NCBI GenBank assembly: GCA_025403435.1
Contig: CM046333.1
Coordinates: 29,911,453 to 29,975,452 of the forward strand
Direction of reading: 5' to 3'
Source of the DNA: Artocarpus heterophyllus
Lineage: Eukaryota; Streptophyta; Magnoliopsida; Rosales; Moraceae
DNA: 64,000 nucleotides
Every line of letters begins with the position of its first letter. Positions within the stretch are counted from its first letter, which is position 1. A model generated the notes under the pieces. That model was not told the origin of the DNA and did no database searches. It saw only the letters and a program-made list of their open reading frames with translations. Both the position numbers and the translations under genes were made by a program. Positions 48,640 through 60,048 of this stretch are shown here, piece by piece.

Positions 48640-51600
48640 TCTAGCTCATGTTTTAGTTGATACTGGTGCTTCACATTTTCTTATATCTGAATCTTTTGTG
48701 AGTGCTTTGGGTTTGAAAACTAAGAGCCTTGAATTCTCCACTTGGTCGACTGTTGGGTAACACCGTGTGTAGATCGTGTAAGATCATGATCAGGGGAGAC
48801 ATACTAAAAGCCAATGTCATTGTTATTCCCATGCATGCATATAATATAATACTTGGTATAGAATGCATATCCAAGTATAATGTTGTGGTTAATTGTGATT
48901 AAAGAAAGGTGACATTGACTTCTAGCTTGAGATCGATAGTGACGTACCAAGGGGGGATTAATTAAATCTTGATAATTTGGTTCTAGAAGCCTTGCCTTGG
49001 AGGCTAAAGGAATCTTGCTTGTGTTGCTTTCCTTTTAGTTCTAGAGGTTGAACCTAGTGTGATTGGGGAAAACACCGCTATTCTAGTAATAAATGAGTTT
49101 GACAATGTGTTTCCTAAGAAATTGCCTAGAACGCCTCCAGACTACGAGATAGAGTTCAACATAGATTTGGTTCCCAAAATAGCTTCGATATTGGTTGCAC
49201 TTTACCACATAGCACCAATAGAGATAAGAGAATTAAAGAAACAATTTAAAGAGTTGGCAAAAAAGTGATACATTCGAAGTAGTACATCACCATGGGGTGC
49301 ATGATTTTGTTTGCAAAGAAGCATGATGGATCACTCTGAATGTGTATCGACTATTGGCAATTGAATAGGGTTACTATTAAGAATAAGTATCCATTCCTAA
49401 GGATTGAAGAGTTGTTTGATCAATTAGGACATTTGTGGTATTTCTCTAAGATTGATCTATGGTCCGTATATCATCAGCTTATGGTTAGAGAAGAGGACAT
49501 TCCTAAGACAGCTTTTAGGACTCGATATGGATATTTCAACTTTCTAGTAATGTCATTTGGATTGACGAATGCTTTGGCAGCTTTCATGGACCTCATGAAC
49601 TGTGTCTTTAAGACTTACTTGTATCAGTTGTGATAGTGTCCGTAAATGATATCTTGATTTATTCTAAGGCTTGAGAAGAGCATGAGTAGCATTTGAGAAT
49701 AGTTTTGCAAACCCTCTATGAGCATCAATTGTACACTAAAAGGAAAATTGTGACTTTTAAATGATAGAGGTTAAGTTTCTCAAACACGTCATCTCCGACC
49801 AAGGAATCTCAGTGGACCTAACTAAAGTTGAAGTGGTAGTGCAATGGGAAAGACCAAAGAATGCTACAGAAACTAGGAGTTATTTGGGACTTGTAGGATA
49901 TTATAGACAATTTGTAAAGGACTTCTCCCACATCGCCACTCCATTGACTCCCTTAACCAAAAAAGATGTCTGTTTTGAATGAGATGATAAGTGTAAGCAT
50001 GCCTTCCAAGAATTAAAGGTTTTGTTGACTACATCACTAGTATTAATCATTCCAAATAGCAACAAGTCGTATGAGGTCTACATCGATGCTTCGGGACAAG
50101 GATTAGGTTGTGTTTTGATGCACAGAGAATAGTTATGGCTTATGGGTCACGTCAATTGAAGTCGTATGAATGAAACTACCCCATTCATGACTTTGAGCTT
50201 GTAGCAGTGATTTGCACCTTGAAGATATGAAGATGTTATCTTTACAGTGCAAACTTTCAGGTTTTTTCTGACCATAAGAGTTTGAAGTATTTGTTCATAC
50301 AGCAGGACTTGAACTTAAGACAAAGACAGTGGATGAAATATATTGAGGATTACGACTTTGCACTAGAGTATCATCCCGACAAGGCAATAGTGGTTGCTAA
50401 CTCATTGTGTAGGTAAGTTTCAAGGGTTTTGGTGTGTTTGGCATTTGAGGATTGAAAATGGATGGTAATAGTTGGTGACTTCAATCACCAGGACTATGAA
50501 GACTACAATTAGGCCGTGTTATATACTTTGTATTCCACAACAATTCTCATATGGCAGGTTAATCAAAATCGCTGGCAAGATTCACATCTTTAGGGTATTT
50601 AAGTTCGGATTCAAAACAGGGAACAATTTGATAAGTGGAATATCAGGTCGAATAGGGATTTATATTTTAAGAACCATTTAGCCATACTAGATATAAAGGA
50701 TTTCAAGAAAGAAGTTATGGCTGAAGCTCACAAGTCTCTTTTTGCTATTCATCTTGAAAGTACAAAGATGCATCATGATCTTAAGAGACAGTTTTGGTAG
50801 AGAATAATGGAAAAGGATGTTTATGAATATGTTACTCGGTGTGTCATATGCCTTAGGGTTAAAGTAGAAAATTGAGACCTGTAGGAGTTACAACCACTTC
50901 CCGTTCCAGGGTGGAAACGAGAGCATATTATTGTAGATTTTCTTATGGGATTACCGAGGATCGAGCATAAGCATGAAGCCACCTAGGTTGTTGTTGATAT
51001 ATTGACTAAGTCTACACACTTTATTTCTTTTCAGCCTACTAGTTTTAGAAAAGTCGAAGCCACCTAGGTTGTTGTTGATAGATTGACTAAGTCTACACAC
51101 TTTATTTCTTTTCAGCCTACTAGTTCTAGAAAAGTCCTTAGGGATCTGCATCTTGATCATATTGTTTGACTGCATGGGTTTCTATTATCAGCCACGTCAG
51201 ATAGGGATACTCATTTTAATGCTAACTATTGGAGTAGTTTTTAGGAAGCCTTGGGAACAGAACTAAATTTTAGCACTACTTTTCATCCTCAAACTAATGG
51301 ACAGTCTAAGTGGGTTATTTAGATTCTCGAGGATATGCTTTTTTATGTATGTTGAACTTTGGTAGAAATTGGAAGAAGCATTTGTATATAGTTGAGTTTG
51401 CCTATAACAACAGTTATCAAGAAAGTATTGGCGTGGCTATTCAAGGCTCTTTATAGAAGGTCGAGTCGGTCACTAGTTTGTTGGCTCAAGCTGGATAACC
51501 GACCCACCATTGGACCAAATGATATCTAGAACAACAACAAAAAGATTGCCCTTATTCACGAGTGTTGCAGACTGCTAAAATTTGTCAAAAGAGTTATGCT

Positions 51601-51978
51601 AATATAAGACATTGACTATTGGAATTTCAAGAAGGTGATTGTGTCCTGTTGAAGGTTTCACCCCTCAAAGGTATCTCTTATTTTGTTGTTAGTGGGAAAC
51701 TTGCACCTAAGTATATCGGGTCGCTCCCGATCATGCAACAAGTTAGTGTTATTGCATATTGCCTTGACTTGCCATTGAAAATGCCTTATGTCCACAATGT
51801 CTTCCACGTGTCTATGCTCTGCAAGTGCCAATTCGATCCAAACACTATCATTTCATGGAATGAAATGCCACTCCGAGAGCACACAACAAATGAGAAGGTG
51901 CCGATCCATATCATTGACCAAAAAGTGACGAGCTTACGATGCCGAGAAATCCCATTAGTCAAGGTTCTATGGGGATGA
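48640..51978 (+). pseudogene. protease-RT-RNase H-integrase of the third chromovirus, broken
   Basis: Protease LVDTGASHFLISESF (48655) is intact at its DTGA. RT at 49059-49980 has [28 protein letters not shown] and ALAAFMDLM. The YxDD box reads VNDIL. RNase H follows (about 49983-50420), then integrase with an in-frame 81-bp duplication at 50975-51136. The C-terminal part (51619-51978) is well kept: GDCVLLKVSPLKG, KYIGSLPIMQQVSVIAYCLD, VHNVFHVSMLCKC and RCREIPLVKVLWG. Stops are frequent. Confidence 0.85.
50975..51136 (+). repeat. 81-bp tandem duplication inside integrase
   Basis: 50975-51055 and 51056-51136 are both GAAGCCACCTAGG...AAAAGTC, with a couple of differences. 81 is divisible by three, so the frame is kept. 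It repeats the conserved VVVDRLTKSTHFI block that includes the first catalytic Asp region. The few differences show that the duplication is younger than the element. Confidence 0.9.
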
Positions 51979-51981
51979 AGC

Positions 51982-54078
51982 TGTTACAACCATGAGATTT
52001 TAATTTAGTTATAACTTGATCTATTAGTGTGCCGTTAAGTTAATTTTCCTAATTAGCATGATTTTAATTTTTCATGTAATTTAATTCCCATATGAATAAA
52101 TTTTACTTTTTGAAATAAAACTGATAACTAAATTTAAAATATTAAAACTCTAGCTTTTCCTTACTTTGTTTAAAGTTCCAAATAGAACCAACACTTTACC
52201 CATAATAAACAACATGCTATTCTTCCCTTACCTAGACACTTTTACGTGATTTCTAATCTAGGACTAGATTCTTCCTTCTCTTAAGTCTAGCCAAGCTCTA
52301 ACATGCCTTCGCCTTTAGTTTTTTGGTTAAAAAGCAACAATCAGACAAATTTCAAACTCAAATCCATCTCTCTCTCTCTAAAACATCTCTTTCTCTTAGT
52401 TTCCATTTCTTCAACTCAAAAACCTAACCTCTTTTCTTCTTTAAAAAAAAATCTGAAAAAAAAAGTCACCTCCATGGAGAACAAGCTCCATGGACTCAAG
52501 TGTGATTTCTGACCAAGAGTTTTCAAGTTTTTTCAAAGAGGATTTAAGGTTGGTTTTTATACAATGATACTAAGATTTTAAGTTGTACCGTGTAAAGACA
52601 CTCCAAAATTCATGTTTTCGTGTTCTTAAGTCCCAAGGAAACCAAATTTACATTTTCTTCATTTTTAAAACATAAAAGGGCACACTAAGGGAACGGTTTA
52701 TACATAATATGCGTTATGGTTGTGATTGTTCCTGTTTTAGGTTCCTGGTTGACCTTGTAAGAAAATCGTCAAGGTTGGGTAGCGTTGGGAGCCTATGTTT
52801 CATGGATTGGACTTGAAAGACTAAGTTGGCTTGTGGGAATTTTGCTAAATGAGGTAGCATTTTAATCCCTCTCTTTTGGCAACCATGTTTTGAACCTTAT
52901 ATTGTTTTGTTTTGGCCTAAATTATGATACTTGAGATGAGCATATTTTATAAATACGTTTTTCATATTGTTAACATTGTCAAAAGTATAAAATAAGTAAA
53001 TATGATTGTTTTCATATTTTAAATGAATTTAAGTTATGCTTTAGACTTGGAATAGGCAATTCGTGTCTCAATAGTTTTCAAACATCACCAAAGGATGTGC
53101 ATAGCTCCCGACGGTCGATTTTAAGCAGCCATAGAGATCTGGTTATATAGAGTGTAACCTAGATGGTAGGATCCTAAACCTCGATTGGAGTGTTCCATAG
53201 CATGGGCAACGACTAAAGCACTATAAGCATGTTCCTATGTGATATATAAATATTTGGATGCTAAGAACTGAATTAATTGGATCATCTCTTTCTTTTACTT
53301 GCTCTTCATATGTTTAGATTTTAAATGTTTTGTTTATTTATCTAAATGCTTCCATACTTGTTTACTTTATCATTCTGTATTTAAATGCTAAGTTTGTTAA
53401 AGGAAAATCCTATTAGGCCTTTCACTCATTTTTGTAGTTTAAATTAACTCCTCTAGGATGTCTTGAGGATGGTGCTGAATAGACCATAATAATGTTACAG
53501 CTTCAAGGTAGTGTTGGACCTCAAAATAGAGATTTATGTATTCTATAGTCAATTTTTGTTTCATTTTAGTCAAGGCATGTAAAACCTAAATTTTCTTTGC
53601 TTCTTTTCTCTAGGACTATGTTGTGGAGGATTGTAGATAATGTTGTTTGTATCTTTTTTATTATATTTTCCTGTTTTATGCTTTGGGTGGGGGATTTGCT
53701 ACGTTAATCCCAAACTAATCCCAGAGGCATTTTCTTTAAAATTAAGTTTAAGGTTTTTCTTTGGAAACTTTATTTTTATTTCCTAAGTTTTTCTTTAGTA
53801 ATAACTCAGTAATGTATTTTAAATAATTAAAAACAGGTGGACTTAGGATTATTTGAAATGAGGGCAAAGCGGTCTTCTAAGACGAAAAAGTAAAATCTTG
53901 GAAATTTATATATTTTATTATTTGACGAATGGTTTGGAAAAATGATAAGAGCTTAGTTATTTATTTATGGTTTATCTTATTTCAAATAAAGGCTTTTAAA
54001 ACTTATTTTTTTTCCTTAAACACTTTTAATTTTTCTAAACTAAGCCTACATGTCATACCCTAGTTTCGTGTCGTGACA
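51982..54078 (+). mobile_element. 3' LTR of the third chromovirus
   Basis: Starts TGTTACAACCATGAG and ends CGTGACA. It contains a CT-rich stretch (52365-52440) and is the complete LTR of this element. Confidence 0.8.
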
Positions 54079-54368
54079 TATTTTGACTAACCATAAAGAT
54101 TCTATTAAAACTCGTGTGTGTGCTTAATCTTTGGTGTTCCCTTTTAAGTGTCTATTTATGGAGCCAAATGCATTTTCTCCTTTCAAGCATTTAACTAAAG
54201 TTTATAAGTGGAACTGGTTGTTTATTGAATTGCCAACGTTTTATTTTCTATAGTAAGAGGCTTTATGGATGTCGACTGGTGTTTGTTTATCTTTCATTAT
54301 AATCACAAAAATAATATAAAACAAATCACCAACATTTTGTTTTTCAGTACTATCTCTCCCAATAAACA
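54079..54368. other. unassigned spacer
   Basis: AT-rich, no features recognised. Confidence 0.5.
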
Positions 54369-54720
54369 CTACAAGAAAGTTTGCTTTTAGTGACGAGTCC
54401 CCAAGTCGTCACATGTAGTATTTATAGCGATGACCAGATGTTGCTTATAAGTCCTCGCTACAAGTTCGTTGCTAAAAAGTATTTAGCAATGACAGTATGA
54501 TATGTCATCGCTAATGCTAGGGGCCACTGATCAAAACTTGATGATGTCATCATCAACTTTTTAAAAATTGTTGTTGCTAAAAGATTTTGAATTTTTTTAA
54601 ATTCCGACGACTATTAGTGATATCAAGTCGTCACTAAAAGTTTTCTTTCTTAGTTTTTAACAATGACAAATGTTGTCACTAATAGTTGGTTTAATTTCTT
54701 CGTTAGTTTGTTTTTTGCTA
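54369..54720 (+). mobile_element. CACTA (En/Spm) terminus, fragment
   Basis: CACTACAAGAAA at 54369 is the standard CACTA terminal inverted repeat. It is followed by subterminal repeats in both directions: TTAGTGACGAG, AAGTCGTCAC, TTAGCAATGACAG, TGTCATCGCTAA, and AGTCGTCACTAA. No matching TTTCTTGTAGTG end is present in the window and no transposase is seen, so only one end remains. The inner boundary is approximate. Confidence 0.8.
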
Positions 54721-54826
54721 GTAGTTTTTTTAATCGTATTCCCCTAATTAGTTGGTTTAACTTTTCTGCTGCTATTCGATATGATTTCTTTCAAGAGTAA
54801 GATGAAAGCTTAAAACGATTCTAATA

Positions 54827-55236
54827 TGCCAAATAAACTATATGCATATCAAAAATTAAAACAGAAGCGTGAAAATTTTAATACCTCCAGCCATTGCTTG
54901 TCCACTGTGTAATGGTTGATCTTGGGTTGCTGTTCTCAGATGTTGGGATACTAGTTTTGATGCTTCTATCACTCAAGCACTCAAAAATGATAGTGTATAT
55001 TTTGAATGAGAGAAGGTGATAGGGACCAAAACCTTATGTTCAAAATGAACGCGAAATTTTTCTTGAGTTTTCTCTACATTTCATTTCCTCCCATCAAGGA
55101 AATATATAGCAAGAATAAAAACAGTTACCCAGATTGATTTAATGGGAAATGAATATGAGACCACTAATGCAAAATTGTTACAACAATACATTGGTTTCAA
55201 TATTGAAACTATTGAAATGCAAATGTAACAGTTACA
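54827..55236 (-). mobile_element. 3' LTR of a minus-strand copia fragment
   Basis: On the minus strand CCAAGTGGGAGAA (polypurine tract) is followed by TGTAACTGTTACATTTGC, the typical copia junction, at 55236. The other end is placed at a TG/CA near 54827 by guess. Its partner LTR is absent. Confidence 0.6.
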
Positions 55237-55543
55237 TTCTCCCACTTGGTCTCCATATTTATCCTTATATTCATTAAACCCAAACTTTTAGAAAACAAAT
55301 ACATGAATTATGACGATAATTTCTCTAAATTGTGAGTATTATCTTCCATGTATTACTATGCATTGTTTCTCAGACTTTATACCATATATGGTAACTTAAC
55401 TTTATGAATAAACCCAATGTTTATTCTTGGTCCTACTAAATGTGAATTTTCCTCCAACAACTTTATGTGCAAATCAAATATGAAAAAACATCACAACTGA
55501 ATAAGAGTTTCATTAAGTCTGTAAATTATATGTACAAACAAAT

Positions 55544-55640
55544 TTACATTATGGAACCAAGTCCCATATGAACTACATGATCCTTAAATGACTTCGGTGG
55601 CATTCCTTTTGTCAAAGGATCTGCGATCATCATGTCCCAT
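55544..55640 (-). pseudogene. copia RNase H C-terminal tail
   Basis: The minus strand encodes MMIADPLTKGMPPKSFKDHV-type sequence and HMGLGSIM, then a stop at 55544. This is the standard end of copia pol, about 300 bases before its LTR. Nothing further upstream in pol is found on this strand. Confidence 0.8.
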
Positions 55641-56084
55641 AGAATTACAAAGCTCGCACAGGTAAGTCTCCATGACAAATCATAGTGTATCGCATCCCCA
55701 TATGATAATCCATAATCGGCTTAAGGACAAGTTCTGTCTTACCTTCTTGATTATTTTTATCTTACGTTATATTATCTCACCATTAGAAAACTTACCATCC
55801 AAAGACAGTATACCATTCGGTTACACCTATGTATCCAAATGGTTGAGCGCTCCAGTTTTCAAATTACAGGATAACACATATCAGAGGATATCATTACTCC
55901 TAAAGAGGAGCTATAGATTCCATATCTATGAATAACAGGTCTACGCTATCAAGAGTTATGCCTCCAACGTACCGGCATGCATACCACTATTAAGATGTGG
56001 GTGTCACCCTTTGGTACATCAAAACACACAAGTCAAAACACCGGGCCCACTATTCATCTCAGGATTAAGATACAACACAAATGA
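55641..56084. other. unassigned junction sequence
   Basis: It separates a minus-strand copia tail from a plus-strand copia integrase. The open frame over it lacks known motifs. It may be rearranged element sequence. Confidence 0.4.
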
Positions 56085-57585
56085 TTGTCTAAAGTGAATC
56101 GATTTGAAGATGGACAAGCACCTGGTCCATTTGCGAAGTTTCTTCAAGAACATGGGATAGTTGCCCAGTACACTATGCCCGGTTCTCCAGATCAAAATGG
56201 TGTGGCAGAAAGAAGAAACCGAACATTGTTGGATATGGTTCGGAGCATGCTTAGCAGCTCCAAGCTTCTAAGTCTTTGTGGATTAAAGCTCTCAAGATGC
56301 CTGTGTATATATTAAATCGAGTTCCAACTAAGGCTGTCTAAAAGACACCATTCGAGTTATTGAAAGGTTACAAACCGAGTTTGTGACATATACGTGTTTG
56401 GGGATGCTCGTCTGAAGTGAGAGTCTATAATACACAAGAAAAGAAGGAAGACCCAAGGACCATAGGTGGGTATTTCATTGGTTATGCTGAACGGTCTAAG
56501 GGATACAGATTTTATTGTCCATCATATACCACTAGGTTTGTGGAATCAAGGAATGCAAAATTGCTTGAGAATGACTTGATCGATGGGAGCGATCGATCTT
56601 GGAACACCGTTCTAGAGAAAGATCATACAGATGCTCAAGCTTCCACTTCATATGATAGAGTGATTGTTATACGCGACACGACTACAGTTCAAACGCATGT
56701 TGAACAACAGCCAGTCATTCAAGTTCCACAGATTGCTGATCAAGAAGCAGTAGATCCAGTTGAACAATAGATACAAGAATCGTTGAATAGCCAGTTGATC
56801 AACATGCTCCTCAAGAGAATGTTGAACCAGCATTAAGGAGATCTACTAGAGTAAGGCGATTAGCCATCCTAGTGACTATATTGTGTATCTAAAGGAGTCC
56901 GACTATAACATAGGAGCAAAAAATGATCCAAAAACATTTTCACAAGCCATGAGTTGTAAGGTATCTAACTTGTGGTACGATGCCATGAAAGAACAGATGA
57001 ACTCCATGTCATTTAATGGAGTCTAGGATCTTGTCAAGTTGCCTGATGGTGTAAAAGCCATTGGATGCAAATGGGTCTTCAAGACAAAGAAAGACTCATT
57101 AGGCAACATTGAGAGACATAAGGCAAGACTCGTTGCTAAAGGATTCACTCAAAGGGAGGTATAGATTACACTGAGACTTTTTCTCCTGTATCTAAAAAGG
57201 ACTCCCTTCATGTGATCATGGCATTAGTGGCTCATTTTGATTTTGAGTTACATTAGATGGATGTGAAAATGGCATTCCTCAATAGTGATCTAGAGGAAGA
57301 GCTTGACATGAAACAACCTGAAGGATTCTCCTCTAGTGATGGTGAGCAATTGGTGTGCAAACTCAAGAAATCCATATATGGTTTAAAACAGGCTTCCCGT
57401 TAATGGTATTTGAAATTCCACAATGTCATCACTTCATTTGGTTTTGAAGAGAACATCATGGATCAATGTATATACCAGAAGGTCAGTTGGAGCAAGATTT
57501 GTTTCCTTGTTTTGTATGTGAATGATATCCTTCTTGCAACCAATGACAAGGGGTTTCTATAAGAGGTGAAACAATTCCTTTTTAA
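56085..57585 (+). pseudogene. copia integrase-RT fragment, plus strand
   Basis: It begins within integrase (APGPFAKFLQEHGIVAQYTM, DQNGVAERRNRTLLDMVRSM), then VWGCSSEVRVYN and GGYFIGYAERSKGYRFY. RT reads [20 protein letters not shown] and [13 protein letters not shown], then LYVNDILLATN (YVDD changed to YVND). It stops at VKQFLFN where a 1.1-kb LTR begins. The protease, the gag and the last part of RT are missing. Stops are at several positions. Confidence 0.85.
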
Positions 57586-58709
57586 TGTAGCTCAAGAGTG
57601 TAACTCCAAGCTTTTAGTGGAGTAGCGTTGGAGTTGATAATTATGAAATGTATATCTGGGATATTGGGTTTCATAATTATCGGGAGCTTGAACTATATAG
57701 GTTCATTTGGTCCCCTTTGCTAGCTCACAACATCCTGTAACGACACGGCATGCTTTTCCAACAATTGGTGACTTGTGTTGGATTTGTCAGGTTGGTTAAA
57801 ATTTGGAAGAATTAAATAATTCATGTCTGTTTGTCAGTTGAATTAATTTTGTAATAAATTAATTCAAGATAAACTTGTTGAATTGTTGGGATTGGATAAT
57901 TCTTGTCTGTTTATCGGTTGATTTAATTTTGGATAAATTAGATCAAGATAAACTTGTAGAATTATTAAGAATTGATTTATTTTCTTTGAGATTATCTAGA
58001 TAAAGTTGTTTTGATCAGATAAATTCTCTATTTGGTTATTTGAATTAAAACTGAAACTTTATCCTATAGAATCTTGGGTGAAAAATAAAAGATTTGCGAG
58101 ATTTTTATTCGATAGTTTGGCCTACCGATAGACGTGTTCAGACTGTCGATGGGGCATGTTCGGCCTACCGATCAAGTGGTTCGGCCTGCCGATTAGCAAA
58201 GGATAAGATCACGCGTTTCCACATGGATCTTATTAGATATTGATCTGAATTTGATTCTGATCCAAATTTTGAGACCTAATCTTATGAGGAATGACCCTAT
58301 GATCAATCTCTATAAATAGGGAGTGATTCTCACAAGTTACTAAGATCAATAGAGAGATTAAGAGAGATACTCTGCTAGTGAGAATCTGAAAACTCCTTGA
58401 GAGCTTTTGTTCACAAATAACAAACACTTGCTTTGGGTTCTCTCGATTGGTTGAAAGGAGAGTCACTGGTGGAAGAGCTGTACGTGTGAGCCCACACTCA
58501 CTCCAATCGTGGATAGAGAATAGCAAAGAAGACCAGTTGGTTGAGCTCTTCTGGAACGTTATTTCTCTTCACAGATTACGAGAGGTTCTTTAGCATACCA
58601 AGGTTAGTAAGATCTGGTTAATTTATGCATATAGCATGTCAAACTTGTGTTTTAAAAATTACTTTGATGAAAAATTTTTAAAATTTCACTGCACACTTTT
58701 TTTCCAACA
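57586..58709 (+). mobile_element. 1.1-kb LTR, apparently solo
   Basis: Starts TGTAGCTCAAGAG and ends CCAACA. The octamer CTTTTTAA precedes it (57578-57585) and follows it (58710-58717). A TATA box (CTATAAATAGG) is at 58310. An internal pair of similar segments (57835 and 57895: GAATTAATTTTG and TGATTTAATTTTG) forms a weak tandem duplication. A reverse copy is at 63594-64000. No primer site or pol follows, so it is likely a solo LTR of an unidentified family. Confidence 0.65.
58114..58193 (+). repeat. TTCGGCCTRCCGAT motif cluster in the 1.1-kb LTR
   Basis: Four copies: AGTTTGGCCTACCGAT (58114), TTCAGACTGTCGAT (58137), TTCGGCCTACCGAT (58159) and TTCGGCCTGCCGAT (58179). They are 110-200 bases upstream of the TATA box. 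This is the same word, reversed, as in the two chromovirus LTR families. Confidence 0.8.
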
Positions 58710-58717
58710 CTTTTTAA

Positions 58718-60048
58718 CTGTTGCTTCTGGACTCATCATCTTTCTAGTGGCTCTTGAACTTTTGGGGCGATTCACATACTGGGAATGGTGACGCTCTGTC
58801 TTCTGTGGTTCGAACTCTTTGTGGCTCAATATTTCTAGGCCTCTTTGGTGGCATGGATCAGCTTGCCTTTGATTGTTCTTCCTCGTATTGCTTGTGTTTT
58901 ATTTCTAATTTATGGTAGATAGTTGTGTCAAATAATGGCGATATTGTTTCTTCCTTGTAATCTTTGTGTTTTGAGATTTTTTTTCGAGATTGTAACAACA
59001 AAGGTGGTCTCCCTATCCTCTGCCTTGGCTTGTGTTCCGCAAATTTGTATCCTAGCAATGCCTTGGCTATGCTAGATTTATGTTTACGAAGAGTTGTTGG
59101 TAGCTTAGTGCTTCAGGATATTGATTCTTAATTGATTGGAGTACTTTATCGATTATAAAGGTATTGTGAAACGAGCTTTATGCATGCTGATTATTGGTGT
59201 ACTGAGGAGTTTTCCAGTTCTCGGATCTTAGTATACGACCTGAGCTTCATCAAATTTTTCTATGGATTTGATCTTAGTTGAAGGTTTTGTCTTATGTTCC
59301 ATGTGCTTAATTGCATTGGTATTTGTATCTTTTGTTTAGTTGAATGTACTTGTCCTTTGAAAAAAATCATGGAGAAAAGAGAAAGATCATATGGGGAATT
59401 GAAAGAGAAGACTCTAATGATAAAGATTAGTGTCTAATTTACAAGAATAGCCCAATGTGTTTTTCTAGAATGATCTTTTCTTTTGTGGGGTGTCAAAAAT
59501 GATCTTTCTATTTGACCATCATGTGTAATTTTTTTTTACTAGAGATTAAGACGAAGATAAGAATTTGAGAAAAAAAAAAAGAAAAAAAGAAAAGAGTTTG
59601 GGAACGTATATTCTTTTTCTTTTCTTTTCTTTTATTTTTGAGAATACTAATTAGTTTATTTGGGAAATAAATTAAATTATTAAAGAAACAATGTCATTTA
59701 GATATACTAAGACGACAAAATGACAATGAACTGAAGATGTATCATTACGACATCTAAATTAGACCAAAAAAAGGCGGTAAGTCGTGTAAGTAAATTGTAT
59801 TAGATCAAACATAAAAAATAAAAGGGAAGATCTAATGACACAGGTTGGAAGAAGCAAAGAACTCCAGCATGTATGAGGAGTCAATGAGGTGGGGGACTTT
59901 TCTTTCCGGAAGGAAACTACTTTGGGAAATTCTAGAGTAAGAATCTAGAGAGAGAAATTTAGAGAATAAAAGAAGAAAGATCATGTTTTCTTTATATTCT
60001 ATAATTAAGATTGAACTTGTTTAGGCGATCTTGAAATTGACAAACAAA
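58718..60048. other. unassigned region, may contain the 5' LTR of a Tat-like element
   Basis: No coding similarity that I recognise. It ends GACAAACA just before a primer-site-like sequence, so its right part may be an LTR. An A-rich microsatellite lies near 59565-59600. Confidence 0.45.

Larger units (their letters stand above)
46068..54078 (+). mobile_element. third chromovirus (Ty3/gypsy), 5' LTR truncated
   Basis: Right LTR 51982-54078 (2.1 kb). The left LTR is only about 1.6 kb (46068-47674). The left copy lacks the first 100 or so bases and an internal segment of about 400 bp. Between them: tRNA-Met primer site, gag, protease, RT, RNase H, integrase and a chromodomain tail. No left end exists, so no target duplication can be shown. 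All frames are broken, with more damage than the Tekay-like element at 8.3 kb. Confidence 0.85.

Noticed and set aside
57578..58717. hAT transposon based on the 8-bp direct repeat
   Set aside because: Ends are TG and CA, there is a TATA box and an inverted second copy with LTR-like structure, and no hAT terminal repeats.
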